A stretch of 18,488 nucleotides of DNA from Paracoccaceae bacterium (GCA_003564655.1 PXES01000375.1:1-18488), one strand, 5' to 3'; shown: positions 1-7,194, numbered from the stretch's first letter. Notes: generated from the sequence alone by a model not told the origin. Numbers and translations: made by a program.

Positions 1-629
1 CCTATGACGCGCGCGCGGTCGCGCGCCGCCCGGCGGTGCCGCGCAAGGCGTTCGGGGCGCTGTGCACGGGGCTGGGCCTCGGGATCGCGGCGTTTACCGG
101 GGGCGTGGCCGAGGCTGCGCTCTTTGCCCTCCTGGGCTTCGGGCTGCATCTGGGCGCCTTCGGCTTCGATCCGATGCGCGACAAGGGGATGGAGGGGATC
201 GACAGCTTCCAGACCGACCGCGCCGCGCGCGCCATTGCCGAGGCCGAGGCGCATCTGGCCGAGATCGCGACCATCATACGCCGCGCGCGCGACCGCGCCC
301 TGATCGAACGGGTGGAGCAGTTCAGCGCCAGCATCCGCCCGCTGTTTCGCGTCATCGAGAACGACCCGCGGCGGCTGAACGCGGCGCGCCGCTATCTGGG
401 CATCTATCTGACCGGCGCGCGCGATGCGACCGAGAAGTTCGCCGACCTTTATGTGCGCAATCGCGATGCGGCGGCGCGCGCCGATTACGAGGCGCTGCTC
501 GACGACCTCGAATCGCGTTTCGAGATGCGGCGCGAGGCGTTGCTGGCCGATGACCGCACGCAGCTTGACATCGAGATCGAGGTGCTGCGCGAACGGCTGG
601 AGCGCGAAGGGGTGCGCCCGCAGGGCTGA
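1..629 (+). CDS. XpaC-family (5-bromo-4-chloroindolyl phosphate hydrolysis) protein, 5' partial
   Basis: The reading frame (codons from position 3) is already open at the window edge, so the true start lies upstream; the GTG at 36 is probably internal. About 209 residues are visible. Two hydrophobic, Gly/Ala-rich segments lie at the N-terminal end (roughly the first 50 visible residues), followed by a charged, helical, probably cytoplasmic domain ending in a Glu/Arg-rich coiled-coil-like tail. This layout matches the XpaC family, named for hydrolysis of a chromogenic phosphate in Bacillus; its natural role is unknown. The telA gene follows 79 nt downstream, and XpaC and TelA genes are commonly adjacent in bacteria, which supports the call. 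I see no catalytic motif I could name. Family confidence is good; biochemical function is unknown. Confidence 0.8.
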   Translation, partial: YDARAVARRPAVPRKAFGALCTGLGLGIAAFTGGVAEAALFALLGFGLHLGAFGFDPMRDKGMEGIDSFQTDRAARAIAEAEAHLAEIATIIRRARDRALIERVEQFSASIRPLFRVIENDPRRLNAARRYLGIYLTGARDATEKFADLYVRNRDAAARADYEALLDDLESRFEMRREALLADDRTQLDIEIEVLRERLEREGVRPQG

Positions 630-631
630 GA

Positions 632-657
632 CGCGCCGCGCCCGGCGCGAGAGTTTT
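632..657 (+). terminator. GC hairpin followed by a short T run between the XpaC gene and telA
   Basis: CGCGCCG (632-638) and CGGCGCG (643-649) form a perfect 7-bp stem with a 4-nt loop, followed by a TTTT run at 654-657. It starts only 3 nt after the upstream stop codon. It could be a weak intrinsic terminator or attenuator that lowers telA transcription relative to the first gene. The T run is short, so read-through is likely. Confidence 0.35.
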
Positions 658-708
658 CAACGTGGCCGGGTCATGAGCCCGGGCGCAAGCGACAGAGAGG
701 AAAGTTGC

Positions 709-1887
709 ATGGCCGAGACCATTCGCAAGGAGGCCGAGAAGCTGACCGACGAGATCAACGCGCTGGCCGAGGCCCCGCTGGCCGAGCCTTCGGGCGAGTT
801 GGTGCCGCTGGAGAAGGCCCCGCCCGAGGAGGCTGAGGCGATCCGCAAGCGCATGGCCGAACTCGACATGAGCCAGACCTCCAGCATCATCGGCTTCGGC
901 GCCCGCGCGCAGATGGATCTGCAGGAGATCAGCCAGTCGATGCTGGCCGATGTGAAGAACAAGGATCTCGGCCCCGCCGGTGACGGGCTGCGCGAGATGG
1001 TCAGCACGCTGCGCGGCTTTTCGGTCTCGGAACTCGACATGCGGCGCGAGCGGAGCTGGTGGGAGCGGCTGACCGGCAAGGTCGCCCCGATTGCCAAGTT
1101 TCAGGAGCGCTATGCCTCGGTCCAGAGCCAGATCGACCGCATCACCGGCAATTTGCTGCAGCATGAAACGACGCTTCTGAAGGACATCAAGGCGCTCGAC
1201 ATGCTCTATGACAAGACGCTGGAATTCTATGACGAGCTGGCGCTCTACATCGCCGCGGGCGAGGCGCGGATCGCCGAACTCGACCGCGACGAGATCCCCG
1301 CGAAAGAGGCCGCGGTCGAAGAGGCGTCCGAGAGTGACCAGGTGTTGCGCGCGCAGGAGTTGCGCGACCTGCGCTCGGCCCGCGATGATCTGGAGCGGCG
1401 TGTGCATGACCTCAAGCTCCCCCGCCAGGTGACGATGCAGAGCCTGCCCTCGATCCGGCTGGTGCAGGAGAATGACAAGAGCCTGGTGAACAAGATCAAT
1501 TCGACACTGGTGAACACCGTGCCGCTGTGGGAGACGCAGCTTGCCCAGGCGCTGACCATCCAGCGTTCGCGCGAGGCGGCGCAGGCGGTCCGGCAGGCGA
1601 ATGACCTGACCAACGAGCTTCTGACCGCGAATGCCGAGAACCTGCGCGAGGCCAATCGCGAGGTGCGCGAGGAGGTCGAGCGCGGCGTCTTCGATATAGA
1701 GGCGGTCAAGCAGGCCAATGCGACGCTGATCGCCACCATCGAGGACAGTCTGGAAATCGCCGATGAAGGGCGGAGCAAACGCGCCGCCGCCGAGGAAGAG
1801 CTGACCCGGATGGAAGCCGAATTGCGCCAGTCGCTGACCGCCGCCAAGTCGCGCGCGCCGCGGGACACGGCGGAGAAGGAAGGCTGA
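709..1887 (+). CDS. telA: TelA/KlaA-family toxic anion (tellurite) resistance protein
   Basis: This encodes a 392-residue soluble, almost entirely alpha-helical and highly charged protein, matching the TelA family (Pfam PF05816). Members were named for tellurite resistance on plasmids, but chromosomal copies more likely serve in envelope stress; the mechanism is not established. Long heptad-like stretches rich in Glu, Ala and Arg run through most of the chain, and no signal peptide or membrane segment is visible. The ATG at 709 is chosen because a strong AGAGAGGA ribosome site lies just upstream; the in-frame ATG at 673 lacks one. The next gene starts 4 nt after the stop, so co-translation with the DUF2927 lipoprotein gene is likely. 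The XpaC-family gene upstream is the usual partner. Confidence 0.9.
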   Translation: MAETIRKEAEKLTDEINALAEAPLAEPSGELVPLEKAPPEEAEAIRKRMAELDMSQTSSIIGFGARAQMDLQEISQSMLADVKNKDLGPAGDGLREMVSTLRGFSVSELDMRRERSWWERLTGKVAPIAKFQERYASVQSQIDRITGNLLQHETTLLKDIKALDMLYDKTLEFYDELALYIAAGEARIAELDRDEIPAKEAAVEEASESDQVLRAQELRDLRSARDDLERRVHDLKLPRQVTMQSLPSIRLVQENDKSLVNKINSTLVNTVPLWETQLAQALTIQRSREAAQAVRQANDLTNELLTANAENLREANREVREEVERGVFDIEAVKQANATLIATIEDSLEIADEGRSKRAAAEEELTRMEAELRQSLTAAKSRAPRDTAEKEG

Positions 1888-1891
1888 GCGC

Positions 1892-2917
1892 ATGATCCGG
1901 CGCACTGCCTCGCTGCTGCGTCCCCGCGGCCAGGTCCGGCCGCCCCCCGGCGCGACAGCCGGGCCAGCGGGGCGGGCGCTGGCGCTGGTTCTCGCCGCCG
2001 GGGTGCTGGCGGGGTGCGCCGGGATCCTGCCGATGGCGGACACGGCACCGCCCGACACGCCCCCCGAGGCCCGCCCGGATGCGCCGATCGCGACCGAGAT
2101 CGCCATGCCCGAATTGTCCGACAGCGCGGTCGCGGCGCATTTCGCCCGGCTCGAGGCGCAGCGGCTGCAGAACGGCCTGTTCCGGCGCGAGCGGACCCCT
2201 GCGGACCTGCCCTTCTCGTCGCGCGACGTCGAGGACGCCTTTGTGCGCATCGCGCTGTTCGAGGAATACACCTTCGAGGATGGGCGCGTGATCGAGCGCG
2301 CGACGCCGTCCGTGCTGCGCCGCTGGCAGCAGCCGGTGCGGATGCGGCTGGAATTCGGCGCCTCGGTTCCGGCCGAGATGCGGCGGCGCGACACCTCGCT
2401 GGTGCGCGGCTATGCGGCGCGGCTTGGCGGGCTGACGGGCCATCCGGTGCGCCTGACCGAGAGCGGCGGGAATTTCCACGTCCTCGTGCTCTCGGAAGAA
2501 GAACGCCGCGCGAGTGCCCCGCGCCTGCGCGAGCTTGTGCCGGGGATCGACCCGGTGACGGTGGAGTTGGTGCGCGACCTGCCGCTGGGCGTGTCCTGTC
2601 TGGTGCTGGCCTTCTCGCGCACGGGCACGAACCTCTACACGGACGCCATCGCCGTGATCCGCGCCGAATTGCCCGACCTGTCACGCAGCGCCTGCTATTA
2701 TGAGGAACTCGCCCAGGGCATGGGGCTACCCAATGACCACCCGCGCGTGCGCCCGTCGCTGTTCAACGATACGGGCGAATTCGCCGTGCTGACCGCCCTC
2801 GACGAGACGCTTTTGCGGATGCTCTACGATTCGCGGCTGCGCCCCGGGATGGACGAGGCCGAGGCCCGCCCGGTCATCCGCCAGATCGCCGCCGAACTGG
2901 TGGGCGCGCAAAGTTAG
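1892..2917 (+). CDS. DUF2927-family putative lipoprotein
   Basis: This encodes 341 residues. A long Arg/Pro-rich N-terminal stretch precedes a hydrophobic Leu/Ala/Val segment (about residues 28-41) ending in a lipobox LAGC with the acceptor Cys at position 42, so the protein is predicted to be exported and lipid-anchored. The mature part matches DUF2927, including a conserved-looking stretch near residues 270-300: a CYYEELAQ motif, then GLPND and LFNDTGEF. The helix with paired Glu next to Leu-Ala resembles a degenerate protease-like helix but lacks HExxH, so I assign no enzymatic activity. It lies 4 nt after telA and almost certainly shares its transcript. The n-region before the hydrophobic core is unusually long (about 27 residues), and I found no better in-frame start. 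Function unknown. Confidence 0.8.
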   Translation: MIRRTASLLRPRGQVRPPPGATAGPAGRALALVLAAGVLAGCAGILPMADTAPPDTPPEARPDAPIATEIAMPELSDSAVAAHFARLEAQRLQNGLFRRERTPADLPFSSRDVEDAFVRIALFEEYTFEDGRVIERATPSVLRRWQQPVRMRLEFGASVPAEMRRRDTSLVRGYAARLGGLTGHPVRLTESGGNFHVLVLSEEERRASAPRLRELVPGIDPVTVELVRDLPLGVSCLVLAFSRTGTNLYTDAIAVIRAELPDLSRSACYYEELAQGMGLPNDHPRVRPSLFNDTGEFAVLTALDETLLRMLYDSRLRPGMDEAEARPVIRQIAAELVGAQS

Positions 2918-2946
2918 GGGCGCGCGCGCCAGACGTCCAGACCGGA

Positions 2947-2975
2947 TTGATGGCAACGGCCCGATGCGTCATACT
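2947..2975 (+). promoter_or_regulatory. Predicted sigma-70 promoter of the SPFH gene
   Basis: TTGATG at 2947-2952 and CATACT at 2970-2975 are separated by exactly 17 nt, each matching the -35 and -10 consensus at 4 of 6 positions. Transcription would start near 2982, about 26 nt before the ATG at 3008. This suggests that the SPFH gene can be transcribed independently of the telA operon. Confidence 0.45.
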
Positions 2976-3007
2976 GTCGCCCGACCGGCAATTGCAGGGG
3001 TAGGATC

Positions 3008-4132
3008 ATGGTCTTCAGCTTTCTCAAGGGGCAGTTCATCGATGTCATCGAATGGACCGATGACAGCCGCAACACCATGGTCTATCGCTTCGAGCGATAT
3101 GGCAACTCGATCATGTATGGGGCCAAGCTGACCGTTCGCGAAGGTCAGATGGCGGTGTTCATCCATGAAGGCCCGCTTGCCGATGTGTTCGGCCCCGGGC
3201 TCTACCAGCTCGAGACCAACAACATGCCGCTGATGACAGCGCTGCAGCACTGGGACCACGCCTTCAACTCGCCCTTCAAGTCCGAAGTCTATTTCGTCAA
3301 TACGCGCCGCTTTCCGGGGCTGAAATGGGGCACGCAGAACCCGATCATGGTCCGCGCCCCCGAATTCGGGCCGCTGCGGCTGCGCGCCTTCGGCTCTTAC
3401 GCCGTGCGGGTGACCGAGCCGTCGAATTTCATGCGCGAGATCGTGGGCACGGATGGCGATTTCACGCAGGAGAAGATCGCCGGGCAGATCCGCAACATCG
3501 TGGTGCAGAAGGTCAGCCGCGTGCTGGCCTCGAGCGGTATCCCGGCGCTCGACATGGCCGCGAACACCAAGGATCTGTCCGAGGTGGTCAGCAAGGCGAT
3601 CTCGCCCACGCTGGGCGAGTACGGGCTGGAAATGCCCGAGCTGTATATCGAGAACATCTCGCTGCCGCCCGAGGTCGAGAAAGTGCTCGACCAGCGCACC
3701 AGCATGGGAATCGCGGGCGATCTGAACAAGTACACGCAATTCTCCGCCGCGCAGGCGATGCAGAAGGCCGCCGAGGGCGGTGGCGGCGGGGCCGAAGGCA
3801 TGGGCGCGGGTATGGGCATGGGCATGGGCATGGCCATGGCGCAGGGCCTTGCGCAAAACATGGGGCAGCAGGGTGGCGCGCAGCAGCAGCACCCCGCTGG
3901 CGGTGCGGCACCGCCGCCCCCGCCCCCGCCCGCGGCCGAACCGATGTGGCATATCGCCGAGAACGGCCAGACGCGCGGGCCGATCCCGCAATCGGAGCTC
4001 GCCGCCCAGATCGACCGCGAGACGCTGGTCTGGACCGAAGGGCAGTCGGGCTGGCTGAAGGCGGGCGAGGTTCCGGCGCTGGCGCAGATCTTTGCCGCGC
4101 GGCCGCCCCCGCCACCCCCGCCGCCGGGCTGA
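3008..4132 (+). CDS. SPFH/Band-7 domain protein with C-terminal GYF_2 domain (YdjI-like)
   Basis: This encodes 374 residues. Residues 1-250 form an SPFH/prohibitin-type domain of the 'virion core protein-like' YdjI class, recognised from the N-terminal WTDDSRNTMVYRFERYGNSI region and a core rich in beta strands. A low-complexity linker follows: Gly/Met-rich (about 258-285), then Gln/Pro-rich with a run of prolines. Residues 313-362 form a GYF_2-type domain (MWHIAENGQTRGPIP, then LVW and GWLKAGEVP), which in related proteins binds proline-rich peptides. The chain ends in another proline run, so the GYF domain could bind the protein's own tails or those of neighbouring subunits. There is no signal peptide, and the protein probably oligomerises at the inner face of the membrane. 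The start is supported by an AGGGG site upstream. The zinc-ribbon partner gene follows. Confidence 0.85.
   Translation: MVFSFLKGQFIDVIEWTDDSRNTMVYRFERYGNSIMYGAKLTVREGQMAVFIHEGPLADVFGPGLYQLETNNMPLMTALQHWDHAFNSPFKSEVYFVNTRRFPGLKWGTQNPIMVRAPEFGPLRLRAFGSYAVRVTEPSNFMREIVGTDGDFTQEKIAGQIRNIVVQKVSRVLASSGIPALDMAANTKDLSEVVSKAISPTLGEYGLEMPELYIENISLPPEVEKVLDQRTSMGIAGDLNKYTQFSAAQAMQKAAEGGGGGAEGMGAGMGMGMGMAMAQGLAQNMGQQGGAQQQHPAGGAAPPPPPPPAAEPMWHIAENGQTRGPIPQSELAAQIDRETLVWTEGQSGWLKAGEVPALAQIFAARPPPPPPPPG
3812..3841 (+). repeat. Five tandem hexamers (ATGGGC/ATGGCC type) in the SPFH linker
   Basis: Three perfect ATGGGC units (3812-3829) and two variants (ATGGCC, ATGGCG) encode alternating Met-Gly then Met-Ala. 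Because the unit is 6 bp, slippage would change linker length without shifting the reading frame. Confidence 0.8.
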
Positions 4133-4144
4133 GAGACCGAAGCT

Positions 4145-4187
4145 CGGGGCTACCCGCGGATCTGAGTATTTTTTGCAAGAAAATGAA
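4145..4187. terminator. Rhodobacteraceae-type intergenic motif GAGTATTTTTT with preceding GC-rich segment
   Basis: GAGTATTTTTT (4164-4174) followed by GCAAGAAAATGAA (4175-4187) closely resembles a motif I recall recurring after genes in Rhodobacteraceae, usually behind a GC-rich hairpin. Here the preceding GC segment (about 4145-4160) pairs only weakly (CGGG with CCCG). It may be a leaky terminator between the SPFH and zinc-ribbon genes. The recurrence claim is from memory, not from a search. Confidence 0.4.
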
Positions 4188-4219
4188 CAGGGTGGGCAAT
4201 CACCCGCGCAGGGACGTCC

Positions 4220-5311
4220 ATGGCACTGACCGAAACCGAACACCGTTTTCCCTGCGCGCAATGCGGCGCCTCGTTGCGGTTTGCGCCGGGGCAGGCGCGG
4301 CTGAGTTGCGAGTATTGCGGGCATGAGCAGGACATCCCGCAGATCGACGACGAGACCCGCGTCACCGCGCTGCAATCGCTCGACTATCACGAAGCGGTGG
4401 CCAACACGCTGCCGCAGGACGAATTCGAGGAGACCCGCGTCGTCAGTTGCGACACCTGCGGCGCGCAGGTCGAGTTCGACCGTGATGTCCATTCCTCGGA
4501 ATGTCCGTTCTGTGCCAGCCCCGTGGTCACCGACACGGGCGCCAACCGCCATATCAAGCCGCATGCCATCCTGCCCTTCAAGCTGAGCGAGCAGGAAGCG
4601 CAGGCGCGCGCCGGGGCTTGGCTCAAGAGCCTGTGGTTCGCGCCGTCGGAGCTTGCGAAATACGCGCGCAGTTCGGGGCGGCTGAACGGGCTTTATCTGC
4701 CCTACTGGGCGTTCGACGTCGCCACCCGCACGCGCTACAGCGGCCAACGGGGCACGCATTATTATGTCACCTCGGGGCGCGGAAAGAACCGGCGGCGGCA
4801 GCGGCGCACGCGCTGGCGGTCGGTTTCGGGCAGTGTGGGGCGGCAGTTCCTCGATCTGCTGGTGATGGCCGCGCAGTCGCTGCCGCGCGCCAATATCCGC
4901 AAGCTCGAGCCCTGGACGATGGCCGATCTGCAACCCTACAGCGCCGACTACCTGTCGGGCTTCCGGGCCGAGGCCTATACGGTCGATCTGCCCGACGGGT
5001 TCGAGATCGCCAAGCAGCGCATGGAAGAGCAGATCCGCGCCGATATCCGCCGTGATATCGGAGGCGACGACCAGCGCATCTCGTCCATGAGCACCGATTA
5101 CAGCGACGAGCGCTTCAAGCATCTGCTGCTGCCGATCTGGATGGCGGCCTATCGCTACCGGGGCAAGACCTACCGTTTCATCATCAACGGCCAGACGGGG
5201 CGTGTGCAGGGTGAACGGCCCTGGTCGGTGGCCAAGATCGCGGCCGCCGTGGCCGGGGGGCTGGTGTTCCTGGCGCTGGCCTTCTGGCTGGCCGAGCTTG
5301 GCGGGGGCTGA
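4220..5311 (+). CDS. Zinc-ribbon (TFIIB-type) membrane-anchored protein
   Basis: This encodes 363 residues. Two CxxC...CxxC zinc-ribbon knuckle sets are visible: Cys12/Cys15 with Cys30/Cys33, and Cys77/Cys80 with Cys95/Cys98. A central globular part contains an Arg-rich loop (near residue 195). A single C-terminal transmembrane segment lies at about residues 340-358 with almost nothing after it, so the protein looks tail-anchored with its zinc domains in the cytoplasm. Homologues are often misannotated as primosomal protein N' or helicases because of the zinc ribbons, but no helicase motif is present. It lies next to the SPFH/GYF gene, a common pairing. The ribosome site AGGGA lies 5 nt before the ATG. 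The stop overlaps the dtd start by 1 nt (TGATG), implying translational coupling. Molecular role unknown. Confidence 0.8.
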   Translation: MALTETEHRFPCAQCGASLRFAPGQARLSCEYCGHEQDIPQIDDETRVTALQSLDYHEAVANTLPQDEFEETRVVSCDTCGAQVEFDRDVHSSECPFCASPVVTDTGANRHIKPHAILPFKLSEQEAQARAGAWLKSLWFAPSELAKYARSSGRLNGLYLPYWAFDVATRTRYSGQRGTHYYVTSGRGKNRRRQRRTRWRSVSGSVGRQFLDLLVMAAQSLPRANIRKLEPWTMADLQPYSADYLSGFRAEAYTVDLPDGFEIAKQRMEEQIRADIRRDIGGDDQRISSMSTDYSDERFKHLLLPIWMAAYRYRGKTYRFIINGQTGRVQGERPWSVAKIAAAVAGGLVFLALAFWLAELGGG

Positions 5312-5757
5312 TGCGCGCGCTGGTGCAGCGGGTCAGCGAAGCGCGGGTCGAGGTGGATACCCGCGTGGTCGGGCAGATCGGGCCGGGCCTGCTGGTGCTG
5401 GTCTGCGCCATGCGCGGCGACACCGAGGCCGAGGCCGAGGCGCTCGCCGCCAAGATCCAGCGCCTGCGCATCTTTCGCGATGCGGGGGGCAAGATGAACC
5501 GCAGCCTGCGCGACACCGGCGGCGCGGTGCTGGTGGTCAGCCAGTTCACCCTGGCCGCCGACACGCGCAGCGGCAATCGCCCCGGCTTCTCGACCGCTGC
5601 CCCGCCCGACGCGGGCGAGCGGCTGTATCTGCATTTCGCCCGCAGCCTCGAAGCACTTGGGGTCCCGGTCGAGACGGGTGCGTTCGGGGCCGAGATGGCG
5701 GTGCATCTGGTCAATGACGGCCCAGTGACGATCTGGCTCGATCAAGGTTCCAGTTGA
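5311..5757 (+). CDS. dtd: D-aminoacyl-tRNA deacylase
   Basis: This 148-residue cytoplasmic enzyme removes D-amino acids (and, by family knowledge, mischarged glycine) from tRNA, so that they are not built into protein. Both signature motifs of the DTD family are present: SQFTL at residues 77-81 and the Gly-Pro motif NDGPVT at 135-140, which forms the chirality-checking active site across the dimer. Length fits the family (about 145 residues). The ATG overlaps the stop of the zinc-ribbon gene, so it is the last gene of that transcript. Sequence upstream offers no independent promoter, so dtd expression may depend on the stress-like cluster before it. Confidence 0.96.
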   Translation: MRALVQRVSEARVEVDTRVVGQIGPGLLVLVCAMRGDTEAEAEALAAKIQRLRIFRDAGGKMNRSLRDTGGAVLVVSQFTLAADTRSGNRPGFSTAAPPDAGERLYLHFARSLEALGVPVETGAFGAEMAVHLVNDGPVTIWLDQGSS

Positions 5758-5776
5758 TGACTGGGTATCGGGACGG

Positions 5777-5838
5777 GTTTTCGCGACCCACGCGACTCTG
5801 CCGAAAACGCGACCATGACGCGGCGCGCTGACGCGCGC
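5777..5838. other. Spacer between convergent dtd and the tetR-type gene with weak inverted repeats
   Basis: GTTTTCG (5777-5783) and CGAAAAC (5802-5808) form a 7-bp inverted repeat with an 18-nt loop. GCGCG and CGCGC around 5823-5837 form a second small hairpin next to the regulator's stop codon. Either could end transcription from one or both sides, but neither is a classic intrinsic terminator. Confidence 0.25.
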
Positions 5839-6456
5839 TCAGCCATCCGGCTCGAGAAAGCCCAAGCCCCGCAGATAGATGCCGACGCCGGTTTCCAGCA
5901 GCTCCTCGGGCGGGTACGGCCCGCGCATCCCCGGCGCCCCGCGCGCATAGAGTGCCACGATGCCGTGGCTCATCGCGGTGACATGGGCGGCGAACATCTC
6001 GGTCGGCGGGCGCCGGTGTGCGGGCAGGCGCTGCGAGAGGTCATCCGCGGCCCGCACCAGCACCTGATTGGCACGCGCGCAGGCCGCGGCGAGTTCGCGC
6101 GTGGCATTGGGCGACACACCCGATTCGAACATCGCCACGTAATGGCCCGGATGCTTTCGCGCAAAGGCGAGGTAGGCCCGCCCCACGGATTCGAACGCCG
6201 CCAGCGGCGAGGGCTGGCCATCGCGATAGGCGTATTCCAGAAGGTCGGCGAACAGCTCATACCCCTGCAGGGCAAGCTCGGCGATCAGGTCTTCGCGCCC
6301 GGTGAAATGCCGGTAGGGGGCGGCGGCCGAGACATCGGCGGCCTTGGCAGCCTCGGCCATGGTGAAGCCCTGCGGCCCCTTCTCGGCGATCAGCCCCAGC
6401 GCCGCCTCGACCAGCGCCTGGCGCAGATTGCCGTGATGATAGCCGCGCTTGGCCAT
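5839..6456 (-). CDS. TetR/AcrR-family transcriptional regulator (WHG-type C-terminal domain)
   Basis: This encodes 205 residues. The N-terminal KRGYHHGNLR stretch and the helix-turn-helix at about residues 31-50 (FTMAEAAKAADVSAAAPYRHF) are typical of the TetR subgroup with a WHG C-terminal domain. The remainder is an all-helical ligand and dimerisation domain. Such proteins are usually repressors released by a small ligand, which cannot be predicted here. The start at 6456 is chosen for its GAAAGGA ribosome site; upstream in-frame codons lack one. The neighbours are ffs (divergent) and dtd (convergent), so there is no obvious target operon. A short inverted repeat GTGT-AGC-ACAC at 6492-6502, about 36 nt upstream, could be an autoregulatory operator. 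Confidence 0.9.
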   Translation of the reverse strand: MAKRGYHHGNLRQALVEAALGLIAEKGPQGFTMAEAAKAADVSAAAPYRHFTGREDLIAELALQGYELFADLLEYAYRDGQPSPLAAFESVGRAYLAFARKHPGHYVAMFESGVSPNATRELAAACARANQVLVRAADDLSQRLPAHRRPPTEMFAAHVTAMSHGIVALYARGAPGMRGPYPPEELLETGVGIYLRGLGFLEPDG

Positions 6457-6491
6457 ATGCGTCCTTTCGGGAGTGCCTGCCCTGTGGCCTT

Positions 6492-6502
6492 GTGTAGCAC
6501 AC
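6492..6502. promoter_or_regulatory. Possible TetR-type operator
   Basis: GTGT and ACAC flank a 3-nt centre (AGC), placed 36-46 nt upstream of the tetR-type start codon, where a self-repressing regulator would bind. The arms are only 4 bp, so chance is a serious alternative. Confidence 0.22.
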
Positions 6503-6537
6503 CCGCGCGGGCGCGACAGGGCCTGCCCGCAGGGTGC

Positions 6538-6565
6538 TTGCAATGTCGCGTTCGAGGGCTTAGGT
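6538..6565 (+). promoter_or_regulatory. Predicted promoter of the SRP RNA gene
   Basis: TTGCAA at 6538-6543 and TTAGGT at 6560-6565 are spaced 16 nt apart. The predicted start of transcription near 6572 coincides with the first base of the SRP RNA terminal stem, which supports both calls. Confidence 0.5.
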
Positions 6566-6571
6566 GCGACA

Positions 6572-6669
6572 GCGAGAGGCTGGCGCGGGCAGACGCCTTG
6601 CCAACCCGGTCAGGTCCGGAAGGAAGCAGCCGCAGCATTTCCCGTCTGGGTCGCTGTCCAGCCTCTCAC
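6572..6669 (+). ncRNA. ffs: Signal recognition particle RNA (4.5S, small bacterial type)
   Basis: The universally conserved domain IV core is present (GTCAGGTCCGGAAGGAAGCA, 6609-6628), with the GGAA tetraloop at 6618-6621 that binds the Ffh M domain. The ends pair perfectly: GAGAGGCTGG (6574-6583) with CCAGCCTCTC (6658-6667), a 10-bp terminal stem. Total length of about 98 nt fits the short alphaproteobacterial SRP RNA without an Alu domain. The RNA works with Ffh and FtsY to deliver nascent membrane proteins to the translocon. Its 3' end lies only about 12 nt from the stop codon of the convergent cytochrome gene. I see no separate terminator. The exact ends are inferred from pairing. Confidence 0.97.
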
Positions 6670-6680
6670 CCCCGCTCCGG

Positions 6681-7082
6681 TCAGTCCGACAGCCCGCGCA
6701 GGAACTCGTAAACCTCGCGCGCGCCGCTGCGCAGCTCGACATGCATTCCGCTTTCGGCGTCGGGATTGCCGGTGACGCTGCGCAGGAACTGGTCGGGGTC
6801 GGTCATGTAGGCGACAAAGTTTTCCTGGCTCCAGCGCGCGCCGCTGGCGGCGGCGGCGCGCAGATCGTCCGAGTAGAAGCGGAAATCCGGGTCGGCGGCC
6901 AGGGCACGCCCCGCGATGCCATAGAGGTTGGGCGCGCTGCGCCCGCCACGGGCTACCACGCTGCCATCGGGCGCCGTGACCGCGTGGCAGGTGCGGCAGT
7001 CGCGCCAGCGCGGATCGTCGGCCAGCACGGGCGCGGCGGCGAGGCTGGCGAACAGGGCAAGACTTGCGATGCGTGCGGCCAT
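6681..7082 (-). CDS. Small periplasmic c-type cytochrome
   Basis: This encodes 133 residues. An N-terminal signal peptide (about residues 1-21, ending VLA before Asp-Asp) directs export. One haem-binding motif CRTCH lies at residues 29-33. The likely distal axial ligand is Met113 (SGMHVEL), with Met93 as an alternative. The mature protein of about 112 residues fits a class I monohaem cytochrome acting as a soluble periplasmic electron carrier; the partner redox enzymes are not in this window. The start at 7082 is preferred to the longer upstream frame because it begins a proper signal peptide and has an AAGG element in front. The gene is followed convergently by ffs. Confidence 0.85.
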   Translation of the reverse strand: MAARIASLALFASLAAAPVLADDPRWRDCRTCHAVTAPDGSVVARGGRSAPNLYGIAGRALAADPDFRFYSDDLRAAAASGARWSQENFVAYMTDPDQFLRSVTGNPDAESGMHVELRSGAREVYEFLRGLSD

Positions 7083-7194
7083 TGTCGGCGCCTTCTGGTC
7101 TGGGGGCCGGGGTGCGGCCGGTTGGGTGAAACGCAGATTGCCTGCGCGGGGCCGATGCGCAAGGCCGTCACCCCTCACATCTGCGGCAGACGGG

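Noticed and set aside
352..2394. 680-codon open frame on the minus strand opposite the XpaC gene, telA and the DUF2927 gene
   Set aside because: Its translation is low-complexity and Arg/Ala/Leu-biased, with no recognisable domain, and it lies opposite well-supported genes; such frames are expected in GC-rich DNA.
2919..2930. 12-bp palindrome GGCGCGCGCGCC after the DUF2927 gene
   Set aside because: It is a simple alternating GC run expected in such DNA, with no spacing or flanks to suggest an operator or terminator.
2969..5122. 717-codon minus-strand open frame opposite the SPFH and zinc-ribbon genes
   Set aside because: It has no family resemblance and is His/Arg/Gly-rich; the plus-strand genes carry clear domains and ribosome sites.
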